Source of the DNA: Streptantibioticus rubrisoli | GTDB lineage: Bacteria; Actinomycetota; Actinomycetes; Streptomycetales; Streptomycetaceae | Assembly: GCF_024436055.1 (NCBI RefSeq) | Contig: NZ_JANFNH010000016.1 | Coordinates: 1-64,000, forward strand | Direction of reading: 5' to 3' | DNA: 64,000 bases | Part shown: piece by piece, positions 43,135-51,006 of the stretch | How positions within the stretch are numbered: position 1 is the stretch's first letter | Layout: each line of letters opens with the position of its first letter | Translations under genes and position numbers: made by a program | Notes under the pieces: generated by a model | Databases searched by the model: none | The model's input: the letters and a program-made list of their open reading frames with translations, nothing else | What the model was told of the DNA's origin: nothing

Positions 43135-43142
43135 CAATGGTT
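43135..43142. promoter_or_regulatory. CAATGGTT motif, copy 2, between the GntR and glutamine-synthetase genes
   Basis: The second copy of the 8-mer, flanked by ACCAAT on its left, lies in the 81-base divergent region. It is probably the operator of the (now interrupted) GntR regulator. Confidence 0.4.
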
Positions 43143-43189
43143 CCCACGCATACCTTAGGGCTCCGGTCCACTGACAGGAGGCCCACCTC

Positions 43190-43927
43190 GTGGCAGACCG
43201 CACACCGCCACTCACCGTGCCCGAGCTGCGGCGGCTGGTCGACACCGGCACCGTCGACACCGTCGTCCTCGCCTTCACCGACATGCAGGGGCGCCTGCAG
43301 GGCAAGCGCTTCGCGGCGCCCTTCTTCCTGGACGAGGTGCTGGAGCACGGCACCGAGGGCTGCAACTACCTGCTCGCCGTGGACGCCGAGATGAACACGG
43401 TGAACGGTTACGCCATGTCCTCGTGGGAGCACGGCTACGGTGACTTCGCGATGCAAGCCGACCCGGCCACACTGCGGCACACCCCCTGGAACGAGGGCAC
43501 CGCACCGCTCATCGCCGACCTCGCCTGGCACGACGGTTCACCCGTCGCCGCCTCCCCGCGGCAGATCCTGCGCCGCCAGCGCGACCGTCTCGCCGAACGC
43601 GGCTGGTCCGCCCTCGTGGGCACCGAGTTGGAGTTCATGGTGTTCAACGACACCTACGAGGACGCCTGGAACCGCGGCTACCGGCAGATGCACCCGGCCA
43701 ACCAGTACAACGTCGACTACTCGGTGCTCGGCACCGGCCGGGTCGAACCGCTGCTGCGCCGCATCCGCAACGAGATGGGCGCCGCCGGGATGACCGTGGA
43801 GTCCGCCAAGGGCGAGTGCAACCTCGGCCAGCACGAGATCGCGTTCCGCTACGACGAGGCGCTCACCACCTGCGACCAGCACGTCATCTACAAGACCGGC
43901 GCCAAGGAGATCGCCGCCCAGGAGGGG
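43190..43927 (+). pseudogene. glnA4: Truncated glutamine-synthetase-like gene (gamma-glutamyl-amine ligase, GlnA4 type)
   Basis: Codons 1-246 read as the N-terminal half of a GlnA4/GlnA3-type ligase that joins glutamate to ethanolamine or polyamines: VLAFTDMQGRLQGKRFAAPFFLDEVL, the metal-binding GTELEFMVF (about residues 144-152), YNVDYSVLG and ESAKGECNLGQHEIAF with CDQHVIYKTGAKEIAAQEG. Homology stops at Gly246 (43927); the family is about 450 residues, so the ATP-binding and C-terminal catalytic half is gone. The DNA then continues as the end of an aldehyde dehydrogenase gene in another frame. The open frame runs on to 44725 but is out of frame and meaningless. GTG 43190 follows AGGAGG. The name rests on context and synteny recalled from S. 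coelicolor. Confidence 0.85.
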
Positions 43928-44004
43928 CGGGCGCTCACATCGGCCCCGGCGCGCTCGCCGCCTTCACCGAGACCGAGAACGTCTTCATCAGCACGGAGGA
44001 ATGA
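43928..44004 (+). pseudogene. 3' remnant of an aldehyde dehydrogenase gene
   Basis: In the frame +2 relative to the upstream gene, 43936-44004 encodes HIGPGALAAFTETENVFISTEE and a stop, the characteristic C-terminus of an NAD-dependent aldehyde dehydrogenase (GxxxLxxFTETKNVF pattern). All of the remaining roughly 450 codons are missing. The TGA overlaps the SDR start as ATGA (44001-44004), so the original order was ligase, aldehyde dehydrogenase, SDR in one operon, and a deletion of around 2 kb joined the first to the end of the second. Confidence 0.75.
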
Positions 44005-44801
44005 CACCAGTGACCGCACAGACCGACGAAGTCATCTGCCGCCGCCTGCCGGGCCGAACCGCCGTCGTCACCGGCGCGGGCAGCGGCATCGGCCTGGCGA
44101 CCGCCCGCCGTCTCGCCTCCGAGGGCGCCAACGTGGTGTGCGCCGACATCGACCAGGCGGCGGGGGAGGCCGCCGCCGCCCAGACCGGCGGCTCCTACCT
44201 CAAGGTCGACGTCACCGACGCCGACCAGGTGAAGGAGTTGTTCCGGACCGCGTACGACATCTACGGCTCCGTGGACATCGCGTTCAACAACGCCGGGATC
44301 TCGCCGCCCGACGACGATTCCATCCTGACCACCGGGATCGACGCCTGGCGCCGGGTCCAGGAGGTCAACCTCACCTCCGTCTACCTGTGCTGCAAGGCGG
44401 CGCTGCCCTACATGCAGCGACAGGGCAAGGGCTCGATCATCAACACCGCGAGTTTCGTCGCCGTGATGGGCGCCGCGACCTCGCAGATCTCCTACACCGC
44501 CTCCAAGGGCGGGGTGTTGGCGATGTCCCGGGAACTGGGCGTGCGGTTCGCCCGGGAGGGCATCCGGGTCAACGCGCTGTGCCCGGGCCCGGTCAACACC
44601 CCGCTGCTGCGCGAGCTGTTCGCCAAGGACCCGGAGCGCGCCGCGCGGCGCCTGGTGCATATCCCGCTCGGGCGCTTCGCCGAGGCGGAGGAGATCGCCG
44701 CCGCGGTGGCGTTCCTGGCGAGTGATGACTCGTCGTTCATCACGGGTTCGGAGTTCCTGGTCGACGGCGGCATCGCGGGGGCGTACGTCACGCCCCTGTA
44801 G
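44001..44801 (+). CDS. Short-chain dehydrogenase/reductase
   Basis: A 266-residue NAD(P)-dependent SDR oxidoreductase. Cofactor motif TGAGSGIG (about residues 24-31), the Asp in CADID favouring NAD, NNAG (about 97-100), catalytic Ser and YxxxK in SQISYTASKGG (about 156-166), and PGPVNTP. ATG 44001 overlaps the aldehyde dehydrogenase stop and has GGAGG upstream; GTG 44010 is the alternative. It was the distal gene of the amine-degradation operon and remains intact, with the upstream promoter still in place, so it may now be expressed as part of a truncated transcript. Confidence 0.93.
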   Translation: MTPVTAQTDEVICRRLPGRTAVVTGAGSGIGLATARRLASEGANVVCADIDQAAGEAAAAQTGGSYLKVDVTDADQVKELFRTAYDIYGSVDIAFNNAGISPPDDDSILTTGIDAWRRVQEVNLTSVYLCCKAALPYMQRQGKGSIINTASFVAVMGAATSQISYTASKGGVLAMSRELGVRFAREGIRVNALCPGPVNTPLLRELFAKDPERAARRLVHIPLGRFAEAEEIAAAVAFLASDDSSFITGSEFLVDGGIAGAYVTPL

Positions 44802-44891
44802 CCCTTCGGGCGGTTCCGAACGGGGGATTGGGGGCTTGCCCCCGTGTGTCCGGGGGGTTGGGGCTTGCCCCAGGAAGTAACAGCCATCTCC

Positions 44892-46094
44892 TCACAGGAA
44901 CGTGCGGCCTTCGCCGCGGTACGTGGGGACGACGGCGACCACTTCGTCGCCGGAAACCAGGTGCAACTGTGCGAAGCGCTCGCACAGTTCGCCCGCTTTC
45001 GCGTGGCGGAACCACACCTTGTCGCCGATCAGCAGATCGTCCGCCGCTGACCCCAGGAGCGGTGTCTGCACCTCACCCGCGCCTTCCTGCGGGTCGTACC
45101 GCAGGCCCTCCGGCAGATAGGGCACCGGTGACCGGTCCTTGCCCGCGGCGCCGGACGCCGGATACCCGCCGCCCAGTACCGTCACCACCCCGACGCCCGG
45201 GCGCCGTACCACCGGCTGGGCGAACAGCGCCGCCGGGCGCCCCCGGAACGAGGTGTAGTGGTCGAACAGCCGCGGCACGAACAGCCCGGAACCGGCCGCC
45301 ACCTCGGTCACCGCGCGCTCCGCGGCCGTGTGCTGGACGCTGCCGGTGCCGCCGCCGTTGACGAACTCCAGCCCCGGCGCCACCGCCCGTACCGCCCGCA
45401 CCGCCTCCGCGCGGCGCGCCGCCAACTCCCTGCGGGCGGCGGCCTGCATCAGCCGTACCGCCCGGGACCGCAACGGAGCGTCCGGTACCGCGTCGCCCAC
45501 ACCGGCGACATGCCCCTCGTACGCCATCAGCCCGACCACCCGGAAGCCGGGCCTGCGCTCCACCGCCCTTGCCATCTCGGCCAGTTGGACGGGATCGTGC
45601 AACGGTGAGCGCCGTGCGCCGAACCGTATCCGGCCGCCCAGCAGCCGCAGGCTGGTGTCCAGCTCCAGGCAGACCCGTACCTCCTCACCGCCGCCCGCGC
45701 GCGCCGCGTCGATCAGATCGAGCTGGGCCACGTCGTCGACCAGCACCGAAATCGCGCCCGCCAGCTTCGGGTCGGCCGTCAACTCCGCGAATCCGGCCCG
45801 GTCCGCCGACGGGTAGGCCAGCAGGACGTCCTCGATTCCGGCGCGGGCCAGCCACACCGCCTCGGCCAGCGTGAACGCCATCACCCCGGCGAACCCGTCC
45901 CGCTCCAGCACCCGTTCCAGCAGCGCACGGCAGCGCACCGACTTGCTCGCCACCCGGACCGGCTTGCCACCCGCCCGTCGCACCAGGTCATCGGCGTTGG
46001 CGTCGAACGCCGCCAGATCCACGATCGCCAGCGGTGCGTCAAGGCGCGCGGTCGCCCGGTCGTAACGGGCGCGGTCGGCGGCACGATCAGACAT
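44892..46094 (-). CDS. PLP-dependent amino acid deaminase/aldolase (alanine-racemase-fold)
   Basis: A 400-residue enzyme of the D-threonine aldolase/D-serine dehydratase-like group. The N-terminal TIM barrel carries the PLP lysine Lys51 in PVRVASKSVR, and LEFVNGGGTGSVQHTA (about 250-265) binds the phosphate; VVTVLGGGYPASGAAGKDRSP and DDLLIGDKVWFRHAKAGELCERFAQLHLV form the C-terminal beta domain with metal-binding His and Cys. Likely substrates are D-amino or beta-hydroxy amino acids; the reaction cannot be fixed from sequence. ATG 46094 is supported by homology. Confidence 0.85.
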   Translation of the reverse strand: MSDRAADRARYDRATARLDAPLAIVDLAAFDANADDLVRRAGGKPVRVASKSVRCRALLERVLERDGFAGVMAFTLAEAVWLARAGIEDVLLAYPSADRAGFAELTADPKLAGAISVLVDDVAQLDLIDAARAGGGEEVRVCLELDTSLRLLGGRIRFGARRSPLHDPVQLAEMARAVERRPGFRVVGLMAYEGHVAGVGDAVPDAPLRSRAVRLMQAAARRELAARRAEAVRAVRAVAPGLEFVNGGGTGSVQHTAAERAVTEVAAGSGLFVPRLFDHYTSFRGRPAALFAQPVVRRPGVGVVTVLGGGYPASGAAGKDRSPVPYLPEGLRYDPQEGAGEVQTPLLGSAADDLLIGDKVWFRHAKAGELCERFAQLHLVSGDEVVAVVPTYRGEGRTFL

Positions 46095-46264
46095 GCGGGC
46101 AGCTTGCCCCGTGTTCGAGCGCCGGACAAGACCCCCGACCAGCGGACATGATCCGGACCAGGGGGCGCGCACACAGCCAAAACCCGTACTGTGTCCCCCC
46201 GGGGCCTGGACCCCGGCACTGGCGGGAGAACCGGACGGACACAGCTCACAGGAGGGGGCACCGG

Positions 46265-47305
46265 GTGGGAACCGGAGTCGACAGCGGGGCGCCGCGCCCC
46301 TCCACTCCGCCACCGCGTCCGCACACTCCGCCGCAACAGCCCCTTTCCGCCGCAGGAGTTGGCTCCATGGCCGAAATCGGTTCCGTGCCCACCGGTCCGA
46401 CCTCGACGCTCCCGGTGCCGCCCATGCCGAGGCGCCCGCCCACCCTGGGAATGCCAGCGGTCCCGCCCCCGCCCAACTACCCTCCGCCGCCCGCCGCACG
46501 TCCGGCCACGTGCCCTTCCCCGGCCGGGCGTGCCGCGCGCGGCACCGTCGCCGCAGGGGTCTGCCTGGTGCTGGGCGCCGGACTGCTCGGCGGCGCCGCC
46601 GTCGGGCACTTCGTGGGGGGTGACACGGCCGCCGCGCAGACCGCGCGGGAGGACACCGCGCTGACGTACGCCGACGCCCGGAGCCTTTGGCACAGCGTGC
46701 CCGTGGACACCCTCTTCCCGCCGACGGTGCACGGTCGCGGCGCCGGACCCGGCGGCGCCGACCGCACCTGGATCCGGATCGGGGTCGCCCCGGACAGCGG
46801 ATGTGACGGCGCGTTCGATCCGGCGCTGGCCGCCGCGCTCGCCCCGGTCGGCTGCCTGCGGCTGCTGCGGGCCACCTACACCGACGCCACGTCCAGCAGC
46901 GTCACCACCGTCGGGGTGCTGATCACCCGGGCCGACCCGGCCAGCATGGCCGCGCTGCGCGGCACCTGGACCGCCCGCCACCTCGACGGCCGCACCGACG
47001 CCATGCCCCGCCCGGTGGCCTTCCCCGGCACCGTCGCGGCGGGCTTCGGCCTCGCCCAGCGCGCCAGTTGGACCGTCGACATCTCCGACACCCTTCCGGT
47101 GATCGGCTACGCGGTGAGCGGCTTCGCCGACGGCCGTGCGGTCACCGACCCGCAGCCCGCCGCGGCGGCCACCACGAAGGGCGCCACCTCGGCCGCCGCG
47201 CAGGCCGGACTGGGGCACGACGCCAAGGGCCTGGCGTCCGCCATCGAACACCACATACGCACCGACGTGGAACAGTCCCTGCACCGCAAGGGAACCGCCT
47301 CATGA
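46265..47305 (+). CDS. Proline-rich membrane protein upstream of mycosin
   Basis: A 346-residue protein of unknown function. The N-terminal 85 residues are Pro-rich (PPPRPHTPPQQ, PVPPMPRRPP, PPPPNYPPPP) and cytoplasmic; one helix at about 97-117 (GTVAAGVCLVLGAGLLGGAAVG) anchors it, and an external domain of about 220 residues follows, with a Cys pair (SGCDGAF and VGCLRLL) probably forming a disulfide. GTG 46265 lies six bases after GGAGGGGG. It overlaps the mycosin gene by ATGA, so the two are translated together and probably work together. Confidence 0.75.
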   Translation: MGTGVDSGAPRPSTPPPRPHTPPQQPLSAAGVGSMAEIGSVPTGPTSTLPVPPMPRRPPTLGMPAVPPPPNYPPPPAARPATCPSPAGRAARGTVAAGVCLVLGAGLLGGAAVGHFVGGDTAAAQTAREDTALTYADARSLWHSVPVDTLFPPTVHGRGAGPGGADRTWIRIGVAPDSGCDGAFDPALAAALAPVGCLRLLRATYTDATSSSVTTVGVLITRADPASMAALRGTWTARHLDGRTDAMPRPVAFPGTVAAGFGLAQRASWTVDISDTLPVIGYAVSGFADGRAVTDPQPAAAATTKGATSAAAQAGLGHDAKGLASAIEHHIRTDVEQSLHRKGTAS

Positions 47306-48594
47306 GGGCCCACACAGCGCCCGGGGCACCCCCTCCGCGCCGCGGCGCGGCCCACCCGTCGCCCACCACCCGCGACGCGGGCTCCCCCAGACTCCGTCCG
47401 GGGGGACCACCTCCGCGCCGAAGCACCCTTCGGTTCCGCTGCCTCGCGCTGCTGCTCGCCATGCTGGCCGCCCTCTTCGTGCCGGGCGCGATCGCGTACG
47501 CCGACTCGATCCGCCAGCAGCAGTGGGCGCTCGACACCCTGCACGCGCAGAGCGCCTGGCGCACCACCAAGGGCAAGGGCGTCACCGTCGCGGTTCTGGA
47601 CACCGGGGTGGACGGCAGCCACCCCGACCTCACCGGGCAGGTACTGCCCGGCACCGACCTGGTGGGCTTCGGCGCCAAACGCGGCGACTCCTCCTGGGCC
47701 CGGCACGGCACCGCGATGGCGGGCATCATCGCCGGGCACGGACATGGCACGGGCGGCGACAGCGGGGTGATGGGCATCGCCCCGGAGGCGAAGATCCTTC
47801 CGGTGCGGGTGATCCTGGAGGACACCGACCCGCAGCGCAAACAGGCCCGGGCCACCCGTGACGGCGCGCTCGCCGAGGGCATCCGCTGGGCCGTCGACCA
47901 CGGCGCGAACGTCATCAATCTCTCCCTGGGCGATGACAGCAAGACCGCCCATCCCGACCCGGCCGAAGACGCGGCCGTCCAGTACGCGCTGGCCAAGGGC
48001 ATCGTGGTGGTCGCCTCCGCGGGCAACAGCGGCCAGCAGGGCGACCCCGCCTCCTATCCCGCCGCCTACCCCGGGGTGATCGCGGTGACGGCGGTGGACC
48101 GGTACGGCAACCGCGCGGCGTTCTCCACCAGCCGCTGGTACGCCACCGTGGGCGCGCCCGGTGTGGACGTGGTCATCGCCGACCCGGACCGCCGCTACTA
48201 CGAGGCCTGGGGCACCAGCGCCGCCGCCGCGCACGTCTCCGGCGTCGTCGCGCTCATCCGCTCCGCCTACCCGCGGCTGAGCCCCGCCCAGATCAAGCGC
48301 CTGCTCCAGGACACCGCCCAGGACCCGCCGCCGGGCGGCCGCAACGACCAGGTGGGCGCCGGGGTGGTGGACCCGGTGGCCGCGCTGGACGCCGCCGCGA
48401 AGCTCACCCCCGGCCCTGAGGCGCCCACCCCGGCCGCCTACGCCAAGCGGTACTTCGGCTCGGGCCCCACCCCGGTACGCGCCTTCGCCGCGTCCGACGC
48501 CGCTTCCGGGATCGGGCTCGCCACCGTCAGCGCGATCGTGGGAGCCGCGCTGCTGGCGGCGGCCGCGGTGTTCCGGTGGCGGGCAAGGCGCTGA
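47302..48594 (+). CDS. Mycosin-type serine protease (type VII secretion-associated, S8)
   Basis: A 430-residue subtilisin-fold protease. A 65-residue N-terminus with a signal peptide (about 42-67) precedes the catalytic domain: Asp in VAVLDTGVDGSHPD (about residue 97), His in RHGTAMAGIIAG, Asn in VASAGNSG and Ser in WGTSAAAAHVSG (about 307). A C-terminal helix (about 396-425) followed by RWRARR anchors it in the membrane with the active site outside. These are the marks of MycP proteases that act with ESX/type VII systems. No EccB, EccC, EccD or WXG100 gene is nearby. Confidence 0.9.
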   Translation: MRAHTAPGAPPPRRGAAHPSPTTRDAGSPRLRPGGPPPRRSTLRFRCLALLLAMLAALFVPGAIAYADSIRQQQWALDTLHAQSAWRTTKGKGVTVAVLDTGVDGSHPDLTGQVLPGTDLVGFGAKRGDSSWARHGTAMAGIIAGHGHGTGGDSGVMGIAPEAKILPVRVILEDTDPQRKQARATRDGALAEGIRWAVDHGANVINLSLGDDSKTAHPDPAEDAAVQYALAKGIVVVASAGNSGQQGDPASYPAAYPGVIAVTAVDRYGNRAAFSTSRWYATVGAPGVDVVIADPDRRYYEAWGTSAAAAHVSGVVALIRSAYPRLSPAQIKRLLQDTAQDPPPGGRNDQVGAGVVDPVAALDAAAKLTPGPEAPTPAAYAKRYFGSGPTPVRAFAASDAASGIGLATVSAIVGAALLAAAAVFRWRARR

Positions 48595-48616
48595 CCGGGC
48601 GGGGCGGCGGCGCCGA

Positions 48617-48622
48617 TACCCT
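48617..48622 (+). promoter_or_regulatory. -10 box for a leaderless SseB transcript
   Basis: TACCCT ends exactly 6 bases before GTG 48629, the same arrangement as in front of trmI. Confidence 0.5.
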
Positions 48623-48628
48623 CGTCAG

Positions 48629-49363
48629 GTGGCTCTCAAGAACATTCCGGACCCCGGCTTCTCCGACGACGACGGCACCGCCGATCCCCGACTGAGCGCG
48701 GCACTCGCCGCGTACGCCGAGGACCGCTCCGCCGAGCCGGATGTGCTCGCCGCACTGGTCGGCGCCCGACTGCTGGTGCCGGTCGTGGCGCTGCTGGGGG
48801 AGGTGGAGGTCGGCCCCGACGGCTTGCGCCGGGAGAAGACCAGCGACATGGCGGTGCCCACCATCCAGGCCCCGGACGGCCGCCGGGCGCTGCCCGCCTT
48901 CACCTCCGTGGCGAGCCTGGCCCGATGGCGGGCTGACGCCCGGCCGGTGGCCGTACCGCTGCACCAGGCGCTGCGCGCGCTCGCCCACGAGCAGGCCGAC
49001 ACCCTGCTGCTCGACATGGCGGGACCGGTGCCGTACGCGCTGGCGGGCCCGGCGCTGCACGCCCTCGCCTCGGGCCGGGACCGGCTGGATCCGCTCACCG
49101 ACCCGGCGGTCGCCGAAGCGGTGCGCGACGTGCTGGCCGGGCAGCCCGAGGTGGTGCGCGCCCATCTGGTGCCGAGCCGGGAGACGGACGGCACGGTCGG
49201 GCTGGTGCTGGGGGACGGTGCGCAGGTGGCGGCGGTGGCCCAGCGGGTGGCCACGGCGCTGGCGGGTGACGAGACGCTGCGCGCCCGGCTGGTGCGCGGC
49301 CTGGAGCTGGCGCTGCTGCCGCCGGACGCCAGGCTGCCGGGGGAGCCGCTGTTCGTTCGCTGA
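48629..49363 (+). CDS. SseB-family protein
   Basis: A 244-residue protein of the SseB N-terminal domain family (about residues 20-135: LAAYAEDRSAEPDVLAALVGARLLVPVVAL to TIQAPDGRRALPAFTSVASLARWRADARPVAVPL). The C-terminal 110 residues are a second alpha/beta segment. Members include secreted effectors and rhodanese-enhancing proteins in other bacteria, but in actinobacteria they are soluble proteins of unknown role. GTG 48629 has no ribosome site and is probably leaderless. Monocistronic, followed by a hairpin. Confidence 0.85.
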   Translation: MALKNIPDPGFSDDDGTADPRLSAALAAYAEDRSAEPDVLAALVGARLLVPVVALLGEVEVGPDGLRREKTSDMAVPTIQAPDGRRALPAFTSVASLARWRADARPVAVPLHQALRALAHEQADTLLLDMAGPVPYALAGPALHALASGRDRLDPLTDPAVAEAVRDVLAGQPEVVRAHLVPSRETDGTVGLVLGDGAQVAAVAQRVATALAGDETLRARLVRGLELALLPPDARLPGEPLFVR

Positions 49364-49375
49364 ACGGGCGCTTTT

Positions 49376-49403
49376 CCTCCGGCGGTCAGGGGCGCGCCGG
49401 AGG
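49376..49403. terminator. Hairpin after the SseB-like gene
   Basis: CCTCCGGCG (49376-49384) pairs perfectly with CGCCGGAGG (49395-49403); a T-run precedes it on the left, so it would terminate leftward transcription better than rightward. Confidence 0.5.
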
Positions 49404-49487
49404 GTCGCGGTGTGTGTGGCGCCTGGTTGGTCGAGAATGTCCGGTGTCCAGGTGCCAGGCACACGGCAACGACGCGAGGAGAGCGCC

Positions 49488-50237
49488 ATGGTGGACCGGG
49501 CCGCCCTCACCTGCGAGTTCATGGGCACCTTGCTGCTGGTCTTCTGCGCCGTGGGCGCGACGGTGCTGGCGGGCGAGTACATCGGCAGCCTCGGCACCGC
49601 CATGGCCTTCGGTCTGGTGCTGCTCGCGCTGGTGTGCTCGTTCGGCGCGGTCTCCGGGTGCCATGTCAACCCCGCGGTGACGCTGGGCATGTACTGCGCC
49701 GGCCGGCTGGAGGCGCGGACCGCCGTACGGTACTGGACCGCCCAGTTCGCGGGTGGGATCGCGGGGGCGGCGCTGCTGTTCGTGGTGGCCCGGCAGGTGC
49801 CGGGGCTGAAGGTCAGGGGCGGATTCGGCAGCAACGGCTACGGCGTCCGGTCGGCCGTCGGCATCAACATCGTCGGGGCGTTCCTCGCCGAGGTGGCTCT
49901 GACCTTCCTGGTGGTGTTCGTGGTGCTCGCGGTGAGCCGGGGCAGGGCCACCCTGTCGGGCTCGGCCGGGCTGCCGGTCGGAATGGCCTTCGCGGTGGCG
50001 CAGTTGGTCGGCGGCCCGCTCACCGGTGCCTCGGTGAATCCGGCGCGCAGTCTGGGGCCCGCGCTGTTCGCGGGCGGGGCGGCGCTGGCGCAGGTGTGGC
50101 TGTTCATCGCCGCCCCACTGGTCGGCGGCGCGCTCGCGGCGGGGGCGCACCGGGTGACCCATCCGACGCCCGCCCCACCGGCTTCGCTGGCGGAGCCGGA
50201 GCCGGAGCCGGACGCCGTTGCGGCGCGGACGCGGTGA
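49488..50237 (+). CDS. Aquaporin/glycerol facilitator (MIP family)
   Basis: A 249-residue channel with six membrane helices and two re-entrant half-helices. Both signature loops are present: GCHVNPAVTLG (about residue 62) and ASVNPARSLG (about 184). The second-half residues around GTLLLVFCAVGATVLAG and the aromatic/arginine filter (Arg in NPARS; no Asp after NPARS) favour a water-type aquaporin over GlpF. The C-terminus has a 25-residue Pro/Glu tail. ATG 49488 follows GAGGAG with a 5-base spacer. Convergent with the DUF1844 gene. Confidence 0.9.
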   Translation: MVDRAALTCEFMGTLLLVFCAVGATVLAGEYIGSLGTAMAFGLVLLALVCSFGAVSGCHVNPAVTLGMYCAGRLEARTAVRYWTAQFAGGIAGAALLFVVARQVPGLKVRGGFGSNGYGVRSAVGINIVGAFLAEVALTFLVVFVVLAVSRGRATLSGSAGLPVGMAFAVAQLVGGPLTGASVNPARSLGPALFAGGAALAQVWLFIAAPLVGGALAAGAHRVTHPTPAPPASLAEPEPEPDAVAARTR

Positions 50238-50261
50238 GCCGAAGGCTTTCCCGGGTCCGCC

Positions 50262-50651
50262 TCAGCCGATGACCGGTCCGGTGAACTTCTCGCCCGGGCC
50301 CTGGCCCGGCTCGTCCGGCACCACGGACGCCTCGCGGAACGCCAGTTGCAGCGACTTCAGCCCGTCCCGCAGCGGAGCCGCGTGGTAGGAGCCGATCTCG
50401 GTGGCACCGGCGGTGACCAGACCAGCCAGCGCGGTGATCAGCTTGCGCGCCTCGTCGAGGTCCTTGTGCTGTGCACCCTCCTCCGCCAGTCCCAGGTTGA
50501 CCGCGGCCGCGCTCATCAGGTGGACCGCCACCGTGGTGATCACCTCGACCGCGGGGACGTCCGCGATGTCACGGGTCATGGTGTCGAAGTCGGGGCCACC
50601 GGCGGCGGAGTCGGACGGGCCGGTGGGCGCGGGGGAGGTGCTGTCGCTCAT
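50262..50651 (-). CDS. DUF1844 domain protein
   Basis: A 129-residue conserved protein. The DUF1844 core, FDTMTRDIADVPAVEVITTVAVHLMSAAAVNLGLAEEG to EARKLITALAGLV (about 22-78), is helical and hydrophobic enough to contact membranes. The start ATG 50651 is chosen over an upstream in-frame ATG at 50690. Found next to infC across actinobacteria; function unknown. It diverges from the infC transcription unit. Confidence 0.88.
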   Translation of the reverse strand: MSDSTSPAPTGPSDSAAGGPDFDTMTRDIADVPAVEVITTVAVHLMSAAAVNLGLAEEGAQHKDLDEARKLITALAGLVTAGATEIGSYHAAPLRDGLKSLQLAFREASVVPDEPGQGPGEKFTGPVIG

Positions 50652-50703
50652 GACGGACACGATAGGCCCCGTTCGGTGATTACTGCCCACGCCCGAAGAC
50701 TGG

Positions 50704-50922
50704 TATGCTTTGAGATCGACCGGCTGGGCACCCAGGAGTTCCCGGATGTTCAGCCCGCAAGTGGAGCTCCAACTCCCACCTTGCCGACCTTTCGGGTCGG
50801 CGGGTCTCCGGTCAGGCGTCAGCGCGTCGTGAGATGTGTTGGCCCGATGCGCCCCGCGGAATACCGCGGCGGTGCTCCCGGTTGTGAGGAGCCCCGCCTG
50901 CGTACCGTACGGGGCGTTTTTT
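50704..50922 (+). promoter_or_regulatory. infC leader: -10 box, hairpins and a transcription attenuator
   Basis: TATGCT (50704-50709) is a good -10 and would start a leader of about 290 bases before infC. In order, the leader can form CCGACC/GGTCGG (50784-50800), CCGCGG-AATA-CCGCGG (50854-50869) and a terminator-like hairpin GCCCCG to CGGGGC (50891-50915) followed by six T (50917-50922). This is the arrangement of attenuators that control infC-rpmI-rplT operons, where L20 or IF3 feedback decides read-through. The 355 bases between the DUF1844 start and infC hold no other feature. Confidence 0.7.
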
Positions 50923-51006
50923 GCGTCCTGGGTACGGGGTCAGGAGACACAGACTCAAGGCGCGGTTGCCCGCCAGGCCGCCGCGTGGTGCAACCGAGGA
51001 GGCCCC

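Noticed and set aside
43928-44725. Continuation of the ligase frame as a 511-residue fusion protein
   Set aside because: After codon 246 the frame is out of phase with both the aldehyde dehydrogenase remnant and the SDR gene and encodes no recognisable fold.
44802-44891. GGGGGATTGGGGGCTTGCCCC-like stretch between SDR and PLP-enzyme genes
   Set aside because: Looks like a degenerate convergent terminator region; pairing is too imperfect to call.
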